From Streptomyces sp. SN-593 (GTDB lineage Bacteria; Actinomycetota; Actinomycetes; Streptomycetales; Streptomycetaceae), in assembly GCF_016756395.1 (NCBI RefSeq), contig NZ_AP018365.1, positions 7,692,001 through 7,756,000 of the forward strand: a DNA stretch of 64,000 nt, in the 5' to 3' direction. Below are positions 35,651-43,756 of this stretch, piece after piece. Both the position numbers and the translations under genes were made by a program. How positions within the stretch are numbered: the stretch's first letter is position 1; each line of letters starts with the position of its first letter. The notes below the pieces were generated by a model. That model did no database searches and was not told the origin of the DNA. It worked only from the letters and a program-made list of their open reading frames with translations.

Positions 35651-36664
35651 ATGGCAGAGGCGCTGGAGCTCACGGTCGGGGAGCGCACGGTTCGCGTGTC
35701 CCATCCGGACAAGGTGTACTTCCCCGAGCGCGGCTTCACCAAGGCCGACGTCGTCCGCTACTACCTCAGCGTCGGCGACGGCATCCTGCGCGTGCTGCGC
35801 GACCGGCCGACCACCCTGGAGCGCTACCCCGACGGCGTGGGCGGCGAGTCCTTCTTCCAGAAGCGCGCACCCAAGAACCTGCCCGGATGGATCCCGACCG
35901 GCCGCATCTCCTTCCCCAGCGGCCGCCACGCGGACGAGATCTGCCCCACCGAGACCGCCGCGGTCGCCTGGGCGGCGAACCTCGGCTGCCTCACCTTCCA
36001 CCCCTGGCCGGTGCGCCGCCACGACACCGAGCACCCCGACGAGTTGCGCATCGACCTCGACCCGCAGCCCGGCACCGACTACTCCGACGCGGTGCGCGCC
36101 GCCCACCTGCTGCGCGACGTTCTCGACGGCCTGGGCCTGACCGGCTGGCCCAAGACCTCCGGCGGCCGCGGGCTGCACGTCTTCGTGCCGATCGCCCCCG
36201 AGTGGACCTTCGTCCAGGTCCGCCGTTCGGCGATCGCGGTCGCGCGCGAGCTGGAGCGCCGCGACCCGGCGCACATCACCACCGCGTGGTGGAAGGAGGA
36301 GCGAGGCGCGAAGATCTTCGTCGACTACAACCAGACCGCCCGCGACCGCACCATCGCCAGCGCCTATTCGGTCCGGCCCCGGCCGCAGGCGCCCGTCTCC
36401 GCGCCGCTGCGCTGGGACGAGCTGGACAGCGCGGTGCCCGCCGACTTCGACCTGGCCACGATGCCGGGCCGCTACGCCGAGGTCGGCGACCTGCACGCCG
36501 ACATGGACGAGCACGCCTTCCGGCTCGACGCGGCCCTGGAACTCGCGGCCCGTGACGAGGCCGAGCACGGCCTGGGCGACCTGCCCTACCCGCCGGACCA
36601 CCCGAAGATGGCCGGCGAGCCGAAACGGGTGCAGCCCAGCCGCGCCAGGAAGCCGCCGGAGTGA
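35651..36664 (+). CDS. LigD-type polymerase/primase-domain protein
   Basis: A 337-aa archaeo-eukaryotic primase-superfamily polymerase as found in the LigD polymerase domain. It has VSHPDKVYFPERGFTKADVVRYY at the start, the metal-binding DxD motif in ELRIDLDPQPGTDY, and the nucleotide-binding SGGRGLHVFVPI. AKIFVDYNQTARDRTIASAYSVRPRPQAPVSAPLRWDEL is near the end. It would add nucleotides at broken ends during non-homologous end joining. Ligase and polymerase, fused in mycobacterial LigD, are here separate divergent genes. ATG 35651. Confidence 0.92.
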   Translation: MAEALELTVGERTVRVSHPDKVYFPERGFTKADVVRYYLSVGDGILRVLRDRPTTLERYPDGVGGESFFQKRAPKNLPGWIPTGRISFPSGRHADEICPTETAAVAWAANLGCLTFHPWPVRRHDTEHPDELRIDLDPQPGTDYSDAVRAAHLLRDVLDGLGLTGWPKTSGGRGLHVFVPIAPEWTFVQVRRSAIAVARELERRDPAHITTAWWKEERGAKIFVDYNQTARDRTIASAYSVRPRPQAPVSAPLRWDELDSAVPADFDLATMPGRYAEVGDLHADMDEHAFRLDAALELAARDEAEHGLGDLPYPPDHPKMAGEPKRVQPSRARKPPE

Positions 36665-36712
36665 CCGGAGCGCGACGCCCGGACCCCCACCGGCGTTTTC
36701 CTCGGGCAGGCC

Positions 36713-38806
36713 CTAGTCGAAGGTCTCCACGAACTCCTGCGGCGGACCCAGTTCCGGCCGGTCGCGCAGCTCGATCCGGTCGCCGAAGCGCTCCAGTTCG
36801 AGCAGGGTCACGGTGTTGCCGCCCGCGACCAGCAGCGGCGCGGGCACGTACAGGGTCCGCTGCGGGCCGATCTCCCAGTAGCGGCCCAGCAGCGTGCCGT
36901 TGACCCAGGCGAAGCCCTTGCCGAAGCCGGGGAGGGCGAGGAAGGTGTCGGCGGGCTCCGGCACGTCGAACGACGCGTCGGCGAAGCCGGCGCCGCCTGC
37001 GGCGGGGGCCGCGTCGGGCGCGGTCCGCACGTCCCGCGCCGGCCACTCGTCCAGCGGGAGCCCGCGCATCTCCCAGCCGTGGACGAGCCGGCGCTCGATC
37101 CGCACCCCGCCGAGGACGCCCTTGCCCTGGCCCAGCAGCGGGCCGTAGTTGATCCGGCCCTGGTTCTCCACCAGCAGTTCCAGCCGCACCGGCCGGCCGG
37201 CGCCCTCGACCGCGAGCGAGCCGTCCTCCTGGTCGAGCACGCCGACCGGCACGCCGTCGGTGAAGACCTGGGCCCGGTCGTGCAGCCCGGTCACCGTCAA
37301 CGCGTGGGTGCCGCGCGGCAGTCGCGGCCACGCGCGGTAGAGCACCAGGCCGGACGGCTGCCCCAGCTCCTCGAAGCTCATCGGGTACGGCGCCCGGACC
37401 GCCGTCGACATCGCCGTGAGCCCGCCGAGCAGTCCCGCCCCCCGGCGTACCGGCACGGAGCGGGGTGCGAGCAGGTCGGGCTGGGGTGGCAGCGGCAGCA
37501 GCCGCGCCGCCGGCCCCACCGCCGTCCGGCCCGCCCCGGCGCCGTCCTGACGTGAGCCGGCCCGGTGTTGTTCCGACGCGGGTCGGTGCTGTTCCGGTGC
37601 AGCGCGACCCTGTTCCGGTGCAGCGCGACCCTGTTCCGGTGCGGCCCGACCCTCTTCCGGCGCGGCGCCGAGCCGCGCCAACCGCTCGCGCAGCGCGTGG
37701 AACTTCGGCCCGAGCGCGCCGTGTTCGGCGATCGGCGCGTCGGAGTCGTAGCTGGTCACGGTGGGCTGGAAACGGGTGCCGTCGTGGTTGGCGCCCGCCC
37801 ACAGGCCGAAGTTGGTGCCGCCGTGCGCCATGTACAGGCTCACCGAACCGCCCTCGTCCAGGATCTCGCCGAGCGCGGCCCCGGCGCTGGCCGCCGTACG
37901 GACGTGGTGCGGGTCGCCCCAGTGGTCGAACCAGCCGTTCCAGAACTCGGCGCAGACGAACGGCTCCTCCGGGCGGCGCCCGCGCAGCAGCCGCGCCGCC
38001 CGGCCGGCCCGCGAGCCGAGGGTCGCGGCGGCGAGCACGCCCGGCAGCGCACCGCCGTCCTGCATCAACTCGGTGGGGCCGTCGGCGGTGTACAGCAGCT
38101 CGCTGATCCCGCGCGCCACCAGAGCGTCCCGCAGCCAGAGGAGGTAGTCGGCGTCGTCGCCGTAGCTGCCGTACTCGTTCTCCACCTGCACGGCCACCAC
38201 CGGGCCGTCGTACGCCGCCTGGGCCGCGGCGATCCTCGGTACCACGACGTCGAACCAGCGCGCCACCTCGTCCAGGAAGAGCCGCTGCGAGGTGCGCGGC
38301 CGCACCCCCGGCAGCGCGGTCAGCCAGGACGGCAGCCCGCCGTTGTCCCACTCGGCGCAGATGTACGGGCCCGGGCGCACCACCACGTCGAGGCCGGCGT
38401 CCTGCGCGAGATCGAGGAACCGTCCGAGGTCGCGCGGGCCGTCGAAGCGGGGCTCCGCGCGGCGCGGCTGGTGGAAGTTCCACGGCACGTACGTGTCCAC
38501 GGTGTTGAGGCCGAGCGCCGCCAACCGGGAGAGCCGGTCCGCCCACTGCGCCGGATGCACCCGGAAGTAGTGCAGGGAGCCGGCGAGCATCCGGTGCGGC
38601 TCGCCGTCCCGGAGGAGCACGCCGCGCCGGTGGGACAGGATCGGCGCCGGCCGGGCCGTCCCGTCCGCCGGACCGGTGGCGATCGGCGCGGGCCGCCGCC
38701 CGGTGCCCGTGGGGCCGCTCCCGGCGTCCCCCCGACCGGCGTCCACCCCCACCGCCATGCCGCGGAATGATACCGATACCGTCCGGTCCACCGCCGGGTC
38801 CGCCAT
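36713..38806 (-). CDS. GH35 beta-galactosidase
   Basis: A 697-aa glycosidase. After an unusual roughly 55-residue Gly/Pro-rich leader, the barrel begins (GVLLRDGEPHRMLAGSLHYFRVHPAQWADRL). The acid/base Glu is in VENEYGSYG (about residue 211) and the nucleophile Glu in CAEFWNGWFDHWG (about 286). HGGTNFG is conserved. Two C-terminal jelly-roll domains end the protein (GFGKGFAWVNGTLLGRYWEIGPQRTLYVPAPLL). Between barrel and jelly rolls is a low-complexity repeat (PEQGRAA units). No secretion signal is seen, so it probably cleaves imported galactosides. ATG 38806 follows GGGAG. It is divergent from a LacI gene that probably represses it. Confidence 0.92.
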   Translation of the reverse strand: MADPAVDRTVSVSFRGMAVGVDAGRGDAGSGPTGTGRRPAPIATGPADGTARPAPILSHRRGVLLRDGEPHRMLAGSLHYFRVHPAQWADRLSRLAALGLNTVDTYVPWNFHQPRRAEPRFDGPRDLGRFLDLAQDAGLDVVVRPGPYICAEWDNGGLPSWLTALPGVRPRTSQRLFLDEVARWFDVVVPRIAAAQAAYDGPVVAVQVENEYGSYGDDADYLLWLRDALVARGISELLYTADGPTELMQDGGALPGVLAAATLGSRAGRAARLLRGRRPEEPFVCAEFWNGWFDHWGDPHHVRTAASAGAALGEILDEGGSVSLYMAHGGTNFGLWAGANHDGTRFQPTVTSYDSDAPIAEHGALGPKFHALRERLARLGAAPEEGRAAPEQGRAAPEQGRAAPEQHRPASEQHRAGSRQDGAGAGRTAVGPAARLLPLPPQPDLLAPRSVPVRRGAGLLGGLTAMSTAVRAPYPMSFEELGQPSGLVLYRAWPRLPRGTHALTVTGLHDRAQVFTDGVPVGVLDQEDGSLAVEGAGRPVRLELLVENQGRINYGPLLGQGKGVLGGVRIERRLVHGWEMRGLPLDEWPARDVRTAPDAAPAAGGAGFADASFDVPEPADTFLALPGFGKGFAWVNGTLLGRYWEIGPQRTLYVPAPLLVAGGNTVTLLELERFGDRIELRDRPELGPPQEFVETFD
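37568..37671. repeat. 21-bp tandem repeat in the beta-galactosidase gene
   Basis: About five imperfect 21-bp units (exact copies at 37589-37609 and 37610-37630) encode seven-residue APEQGRA-like repeats in an inter-domain linker. They stay in frame. Confidence 0.85.
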
Positions 38807-38862
38807 GCCTGCTCCCTGGTGACGCGCTCACGGGCCGGGCAGCCCCGGGGAACTGTCGCACA

Positions 38863-38948
38863 CGATGTTATCGATGCCAAGTCGCCGGGAGGAGGCCAGG
38901 CTCCTGCCGAGGTGGAGGGGTCCGCGCGGCATGGGACCGTTATCATCG
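38863..38948. promoter_or_regulatory. Candidate LacI operators between the GH35 and lacI-type genes
   Basis: CGAT-GTT-ATCG (38863-38873) and GTTATCATCG (38939-38948) share the GTTATC core and lie in the 163-bp divergent gap. GTTATCGATAAC-like operators are common for streptomycete LacI regulators. Confidence 0.4.
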
Positions 38949-38969
38949 GGACGGGAACGGAAGGGGTCC

Positions 38970-40001
38970 ATGGACAAGCACAGCGGGCGCGGGAGCGCGC
39001 GGCCACCGGGGATGACGGACGTCGCGCGGGTCGCCGGAGTGTCCGCGCAGACGGTCTCCCGGGCGCTGGCCGGGCACCCGAACGTGCAGGACGCGACCCG
39101 CGCGAAGGTGCTCGCGGCGGTGGAACAGCTTGGCTACCGGCGCAACAACGCCGCCCGGATGCTCTCCTCCGGCCGCAGCCGCACCATCGGCGTGGTCACC
39201 CTCCAGACCAGCTTCTACTCGCGTACCGCGCTCACCTCGGGGATCGAGCACGCCGCCCAGGCCGCCGGGTACGCGGTGAGCACCGCGACCACCGCGTCGC
39301 TGGACACCTCCGCCATCGAGGGCGCCCTGATGCGGTTGGCCGACCAGCACGTGGAGGGCGTGATCCTCGCGGTGCCGCTGATCCACGTCTCGCGGCAGAT
39401 CGAGCAGTTGACCGGCGCGGTGCCGACCATCACCATCGACGGCTCGCGCACCTCGGCGACCGAGGTGGTCGCCGTCGACCAGTCGCTCGCCGCGCGGCTG
39501 GCCACCCGCCACCTGCTCGACCTCGGCCACGAGACGGTCTGGCACGTGTCCGGGCCGCAGCAGTGGCTGGACGCGGCGAGCCGCGCGGCCGGCTGGCGGG
39601 CCGAACTGGAGTCCGCCGGTCGTACGGTACCGCCGGAGCTCGCCGGGGACTGGTCGCCCGCCTCGGGCTACCGCAACGGCCTGGTCCTCGGGCGGATCCC
39701 CGACGTGAGCGCGGTGTTCGTGGCGAGTGACGAGATGGCGTTCGGCGTGATCAGGGCGCTGCACGAACTCGGCCGCCGGGTGCCGGACGACATCTCGGTG
39801 GTCGGTGTCGACGACATCGCGCTCGCCGAGTACTGCTCGCCGTCGCTGACCACGGTCGCGCAGCCGTTCGCCGAGATGGCGGAACTCGCGGTGGCGCACC
39901 TGGTGCGCGCGATCGCCGAGCCCGGCGCCGCGCCGGAACCCGCCTCCGTCGAGCCGGCATTGGTGGTCCGGGCCAGCACCGCCCCCGCCCGGGCGCGCTG
40001 A
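38970..40001 (+). CDS. LacI-family transcriptional regulator
   Basis: A 343-aa repressor with the LacI helix-turn-helix and hinge (MTDVARVAGVSAQTVSRALAGHPNVQDATRAKVLAAVEQLGYRRNNAARMLSSGRS). A sugar-binding periplasmic-like domain follows (TIGVVTLQTSFYS; AVFVASDEMAFGVIRALHELGRRVPDDISVVGVDDIALAEY). ATG 38970 follows GGAAGGGG. It is divergent from the GH35 beta-galactosidase gene, so a galactoside is the likely inducer. Confidence 0.93.
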   Translation: MDKHSGRGSARPPGMTDVARVAGVSAQTVSRALAGHPNVQDATRAKVLAAVEQLGYRRNNAARMLSSGRSRTIGVVTLQTSFYSRTALTSGIEHAAQAAGYAVSTATTASLDTSAIEGALMRLADQHVEGVILAVPLIHVSRQIEQLTGAVPTITIDGSRTSATEVVAVDQSLAARLATRHLLDLGHETVWHVSGPQQWLDAASRAAGWRAELESAGRTVPPELAGDWSPASGYRNGLVLGRIPDVSAVFVASDEMAFGVIRALHELGRRVPDDISVVGVDDIALAEYCSPSLTTVAQPFAEMAELAVAHLVRAIAEPGAAPEPASVEPALVVRASTAPARAR

Positions 40002-40118
40002 CCGCCTCGGGGCGCGACGCGGCCCCGCCGCGGGCGGGGCGGACGGCGGGCGGGGCGGACCGCTGGTGGGGACGGTCCGCGGGCGGCCGTGGCCCTGGAG
40101 CGCCCCGTACGCGCGCCC

Positions 40119-40151
40119 GGGCCGGGCCGAGCCGGGCGCGCGGCCCGGCCC
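40119..40151. terminator. GC-rich hairpin between convergent genes
   Basis: GGGCCGGGCC (40119-40128) pairs with GGCCCGGCCC (40142-40151) across a 13-nt loop, just before the end of the MauE-like gene (40162) and after the lacI-type gene. Confidence 0.5.
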
Positions 40152-40161
40152 GGCCCGGTGG

Positions 40162-41046
40162 TCACACCATCCGCAGCGGTTTGCGCAGCCCGGACAGTTC
40201 CAGCAGGTCGAGCGGCACGACCTCCTGGGTGCGGTCGTCGACCACCGAGACCCGCACCGCCGGGCTCGGGTTGGCGTCGGTGGTCGCGCTGTCGTCCAGC
40301 GCGAACAGCACGTTCACCGGTCGCGCGCCGCCGGCGTCCCGGTGCACACCGGCGTACCGCAGCACCCGCCAGCCGCCGTCGTCCCAGGAGTCCAGCAGCC
40401 CCGACCGCACGATCGGCGACGACGCCTGCCAGGCGAGGGAGCGCTCCAGCAGCTCCACCGACGCCTCGACGGGCACCCGCCCGCCCGGGCCGGCCGGCAG
40501 CGGTGTGCCGAACACCCGCAGCCGCAGCCGCCGCAGCGGCATCCAGACCCGGTCCAGGTCGGTGGACAGGGCGAGCAGCACCGCCGCGGCGGCCGCGACC
40601 ACCAGCAGCGACCAGCCCGGGTCCCGGGCCAGCCGCGTCCACCAGGCGGTGCCGGCGAAGGCCGCGGCCGCGCCGCCGGCCAGCACCGCGCCGGCCCGCA
40701 GGAAGGAGCGCACACCGATCGGCCCCTCGTCGCGGGCGCTGCAACCGCAGGAGGACTGCGGAGCCGTCGCCTTCGCGTAGCCGAGATAGCCGGTGAAGCC
40801 CGCCCCGAGCAGCGCGGTCGCCGCGCCGGGCAGGACCGCGCCGGGAGCGGCCAGCAGACCGGCGGCGGCCGCGAGTTCGACGGCGCCCACCGCCCGCAGC
40901 GCGAACGCGGCCCGGTGGCCGTTGCCGAGCACGCGCACCAGCACGGTGTTCGCCGCGACCTGCGCGGTGCGCCGACCGAAGAGCTTGGCCGCGCCGGTCG
41001 CCGCCAGCAGCACCCCGCAGACGAGGGGGGCGAGGTCCAGGATCAT
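40162..41046 (-). CDS. MauE/DoxX-family redox-associated membrane protein
   Basis: A 294-aa protein. The N-terminal part has four membrane segments arranged as in MauE (LAPLVCGVLLAATGAAKLFGRR; ALRAVGAVELAAAAGLL; LGAGFTGYLGYAKA) with the conserved cysteine motif SSCGC near residue 100. MauE is needed for maturation of disulfide-rich methylamine dehydrogenase. A fifth hydrophobic region and a roughly 120-residue soluble domain follow. ATG 41046 after GAGGAG. It is the third gene of an operon with a Tat substrate and a 16-cysteine protein. It may therefore help to form or isomerise disulfides in them. Confidence 0.82.
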   Translation of the reverse strand: MILDLAPLVCGVLLAATGAAKLFGRRTAQVAANTVLVRVLGNGHRAAFALRAVGAVELAAAAGLLAAPGAVLPGAATALLGAGFTGYLGYAKATAPQSSCGCSARDEGPIGVRSFLRAGAVLAGGAAAAFAGTAWWTRLARDPGWSLLVVAAAAAVLLALSTDLDRVWMPLRRLRLRVFGTPLPAGPGGRVPVEASVELLERSLAWQASSPIVRSGLLDSWDDGGWRVLRYAGVHRDAGGARPVNVLFALDDSATTDANPSPAVRVSVVDDRTQEVVPLDLLELSGLRKPLRMV

Positions 41047-41057
41047 CGCGCCGCTCC

Positions 41058-41690
41058 TCAATGGCCGACGGTGACGCGGGCGATGTCCACCGAGTCGTCC
41101 GCGGGCCGCCAGGCGCCGAGCACCTGCGCGGACTGGCCGATCCGCAGCCGGGACAGGTCCGGGGTGAGCGACCCGCCGAGGTAGGACGCGGTGGTCGTCT
41201 CGGGCACGATCCGGCCCACCACGGCGTGGTTGCCGTCGCCGTGCGCGAGGTGCAGACGGTCCTTGGCGATGCCGCGCACGGTGCAGAACAGGTTGACGAT
41301 GTTCACCCAGAGCGCGTCCGCGGCGATCGTGCCGTCGGGCATGTCGACGCCCCGCGCGTAGAGGCCGTCGCCGACCTCGATCGCGTCGGCGGTGGTGGTC
41401 CGCAGCTTCCAGACACTGGTCGCGTTGGTGAGCTGGATCAGGTGCCGGTCGCCGTACGAGCCGGCCACTTCGAGCACGGAGCCGTTCCTGGCGGTGATCC
41501 GGCCCTCGGCGAACGTCGACGCGGTGATCGCGGGGTCGAGTGACGGGCCCGGCGCGGCGAACGCGGCGTCGGCGTCGAGCCCGCCGAGCGCCGAGGCGCC
41601 CACGATGGTGGCGCCGCCGAGCGCGGCGGTGGTCAGGAAGCGCCTGCGGTCGAGGCCGGAACGGCCCCCGGAATCCTGGCGGTTGCTCAT
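41058..41690 (-). CDS. Tat-exported beta-barrel-like protein of unknown function
   Basis: A 210-aa protein. The twin-arginine signal (DRRRFLTTAALGGATIVGASALGGLDADAAFAA) ends near residue 45 with an AxA cleavage site. The mature part looks like two tandem small beta domains similar to DUF5666 (EGRITARNGSVLEVAG ... IEVGDGLYARGVDMPDGTIAADALWVNIVNLFCTVRGI, then KDRLHLAHGDGNHAVVGRIVPETT ... LRIGQSAQVLGAWRPADDSVDIARVTV). It has one Cys. ATG 41690 follows GGAGGAG. Genes on both sides are 11-26 bp away, so it belongs to a three-gene operon. The function is unknown. Confidence 0.82.
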   Translation of the reverse strand: MSNRQDSGGRSGLDRRRFLTTAALGGATIVGASALGGLDADAAFAAPGPSLDPAITASTFAEGRITARNGSVLEVAGSYGDRHLIQLTNATSVWKLRTTTADAIEVGDGLYARGVDMPDGTIAADALWVNIVNLFCTVRGIAKDRLHLAHGDGNHAVVGRIVPETTTASYLGGSLTPDLSRLRIGQSAQVLGAWRPADDSVDIARVTVGH

Positions 41691-41716
41691 GTCGGTGCTC
41701 CTCCTGCCGGGTCGGG

Positions 41717-42139
41717 TCACTCGTAGATGTAGACCGGCAGCCTGCCGGAGCTGAGGCTTCCGATCGCGGAGAAGGCCGCGGGGGTCAGGTCGATCACGCG
41801 GTTGGTGCGGCAGACGCCGTTGCAGCAGGTGGCCTCGCCGCAGAAGCTCTGGGTGCGCGGGCCGCAGTCGGAGATCGTGACGCACACCTGCGCGCCCGAA
41901 CACTGGTGCCTGACGTTCATCACCGAGCCGCAGCCGCGCCGCGGGATGCCCTCGCCGCACAGGTCGGGCCGGGTGATGTCGAAGCACGCCTGGGTGGTGT
42001 TGGGCCAGGCGGCCTGGTTGGCGCTGGACTGGCAGGTGCCGCAGGCGCCGGTGCCGGCGCTGCCGCAGGGCCCCCAGGAGCTGCCGCAGCAGAACCAGGT
42101 GGTCTCACCTGCCCAGAGGCTGGTCGATCCGCAGGCCAT
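41717..42139 (-). CDS. Cysteine-rich (16 Cys) double-psi beta-barrel-like protein
   Basis: A 140-aa protein with 16 cysteines, including FCC and TCC pairs. The C-terminal part (CGSVMNVRHQCSGAQVCVTISDCGPRTQSFCGEATCCNGVCRTNRVIDLTPAAFSAIGSLSSGRLPVYIYE) has the pattern of a double-psi beta-barrel as in RlpA, barwin and expansin-like proteins (D-C-G-P, then IDL-x-PAAF-x-xIG). No signal peptide is visible, although so many cysteines suggest an extracellular protein. ATG 42139 follows GAAGGG. It is the first gene of the operon with the Tat substrate (26 bp) and the MauE-like protein. Confidence 0.8.
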   Translation of the reverse strand: MACGSTSLWAGETTWFCCGSSWGPCGSAGTGACGTCQSSANQAAWPNTTQACFDITRPDLCGEGIPRRGCGSVMNVRHQCSGAQVCVTISDCGPRTQSFCGEATCCNGVCRTNRVIDLTPAAFSAIGSLSSGRLPVYIYE

Positions 42140-42424
42140 GGCGTTTCCCTTCGTCGAAGCGGGGCGTCCCGGGGAAGGGGACGCCGGATGGAAATGTTCT
42201 GTGCATGACAAAATCGCCGAGGTGTTGTCCGCACGGGGGAGCGGGTGCGGTGTGCGACGTGCCGTGTGCGGGGTGCGGCGTACGGTCGGCGACGTGCCCG
42301 TGGCGCCTCGTCGGGCCACGCGCGACGCGTAGCGCGGGCGGGGGGCCCAGGGCGGCGCCCGCGGCTTGTGCCGCGTGGGGACGGTGGGGCGGCAGTGCGG
42401 TGGGGCACGGCCATGATGCGCGTT

Positions 42425-42460
42425 TCTACGCGCGTCCGCCAGAGGGCGGACGCGCGTAGA
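42425..42460. promoter_or_regulatory. 16-bp perfect hairpin in a divergent promoter region
   Basis: TCTACGCGCGTCCGCC (42425-42440) and GGCGGACGCGCGTAGA (42445-42460) pair fully around AGAG. Both neighbouring genes run away from it, so it ends neither. It could be an operator, a 5'-leader structure or the end of an unseen small RNA. Confidence 0.55.
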
Positions 42461-42482
42461 CGGACCGATTCGACGGTGCCGA

Positions 42483-42492
42483 TGGCCGGAAT
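42483..42492 (+). promoter_or_regulatory. AdpA-type binding sequence
   Basis: TGGCCGGAAT matches the AdpA consensus TGGCSNGWWY at every position, 52 bp before a gene for an AdpA-like (GATase1 plus AraC) regulator. A single short site can occur by chance. Confidence 0.35.
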
Positions 42493-42543
42493 CGTCACTC
42501 CCGTGTCCTTGCCGCCATTCCCGCGCCCGCCCACGATGGACGC

Positions 42544-43686
42544 GTGACCAGCCGCCGGATCGTCTTCGCCGTCTTCCCGGACTTTCAGATCCTGGACCTC
42601 ACCGGGCCGCACGAGGTGTTCACGAACGCCGGACGGATGGCGGCGGCGTCGGCCGCGGGCGCCGTCCGGGGCGGGGACGCGGAAGGGCAGGCGGAGGAAG
42701 AGCGCGCCGACGGGGAGGCGGGACGTACCGGGATCGAGGTCGTGGCCCCCGGGCCCGGCCCCGTCGAGTCCAGCGGAGGGCTCGTGGTGACGCCGAACCG
42801 GACCTTCGCGCAGGCCGGCGGCGCGATGGACACCCTGATCGCCGTCGGGGGCCCCGGGGTCCGGCGCGCCTGCCGGGACCGGGAGTTCGTCGCGTGGTTC
42901 GCGGCGGCCGCACGCTCCGCCCGGCGCGTCGCGTCCGTGTGCACCGGCGCGTTCCTGCTGGCCGAGGCCGGGCTCCTCGACGGGCGGCGTGCCGTCACCC
43001 ACTGGTCGATGTGCGCCGCGCTCGCCGAGCGCTACCCGGCCGTCACGGTGGACCCCGACCCGATCTTCGTGCGCGACGGCGACGTGTGGACCTCCGCCGG
43101 GGTCACGGCGGGCATCGACCTCGCCCTCGCGATGGTCGAGGCGGACCACGGCCCCGAGGTGGCCAGGACGATCGCGCGCCATCTGGTGATGTTCGTGCAG
43201 CGCCCGGGCGGACAGGCCCAGTTCAGCACCCAGCTCGCCGCACAGCGGCCGGACCGGTCCACGCTGCGGGAGGTCCTCGACTGGATCGCCGACCACCTGG
43301 GCGAGGACCTGGCCGTCCCCTCGCTCGCCGCCCGCGCCGGGATGAGCGAGCGCCACTTCACCCGCGTCTTCCGCGCGGAGACGGGCCGCACCCCGGCCTC
43401 CTACGTCGAGGGCAGCCGCGTCGAGGCGGCGCGCCGCCTGCTGGAGTCCACGGACACCACGATCGACGCGGTGGCGCGCCGCTGCGGCTTCGGCACCGTG
43501 GAGACGCTGCACCGCAGCTTCAAGCGACGGGTCCGGGTCACCCCGGGTGAGTACCGGCGGCACTTCGCCGCGCCCGCGCCCGCGGCCCCGCCCGCCGCCC
43601 GACCCCCGCCCGCCGCCCGACCCCCGTCCGCGGCCGGGTCCGTCCACGTGTCCGTGCCCCGGGACGTTCCCGTCCGGCCCTCCTGA
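42544..43686 (+). CDS. GlxA/AdpA-type AraC-family transcriptional regulator
   Basis: A 380-aa regulator. The N-terminal DJ-1/PfpI-like domain (RRIVFAVFPDFQILDLTGPHEVF; ASVCTGAFLLAEAGLLDGRRAVTHW) is followed by an AraC helix-turn-helix pair from about residue 240 (LREVLDWIADHLGEDLAVPSLAARAGMSERHFTRVFRAETGRTPASYVEGSRVEAARRLLESTDTTIDAVARRCGFGTVETLHRSFKRRV). An inserted Glu/Gly-rich stretch (about residues 38-65) interrupts the first domain. The Pro/Ala tail is repetitive. GTG 42544 has no Shine-Dalgarno sequence, and a leaderless start is likely. A DJ-1 enzyme gene follows 70 bp downstream and may be its target. Confidence 0.9.
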   Translation: MTSRRIVFAVFPDFQILDLTGPHEVFTNAGRMAAASAAGAVRGGDAEGQAEEERADGEAGRTGIEVVAPGPGPVESSGGLVVTPNRTFAQAGGAMDTLIAVGGPGVRRACRDREFVAWFAAAARSARRVASVCTGAFLLAEAGLLDGRRAVTHWSMCAALAERYPAVTVDPDPIFVRDGDVWTSAGVTAGIDLALAMVEADHGPEVARTIARHLVMFVQRPGGQAQFSTQLAAQRPDRSTLREVLDWIADHLGEDLAVPSLAARAGMSERHFTRVFRAETGRTPASYVEGSRVEAARRLLESTDTTIDAVARRCGFGTVETLHRSFKRRVRVTPGEYRRHFAAPAPAAPPAARPPPAARPPSAAGSVHVSVPRDVPVRPS

Positions 43687-43756
43687 CAGCGGGCCGCCCC
43701 GGCCGCGGGAGCGCGTCGGAGACGCCCGAAAATGATCATTACCGAAAGGTTCGCCC

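Larger units (their letters stand above)
42140..42543. other. Divergent intergenic region (404 bp) with hairpin and AdpA-like site
   Basis: No gene with coding character. It holds the perfect hairpin at 42425-42460, a TGGCCGGAAT site at 42483-42492, CGATTC-N17-GAATCG (42466-42494), and CACGAT near 42530, a possible -10 for a leaderless GTG start at 42544. Confidence 0.6.

Noticed and set aside
40162..43686. A lanthipeptide or other peptide natural-product cluster around the Cys-rich gene
   Set aside because: No lanthionine synthetase, radical SAM or precursor-processing gene. The Cys-rich protein is a 140-aa folded-type domain rather than a leader-core peptide.
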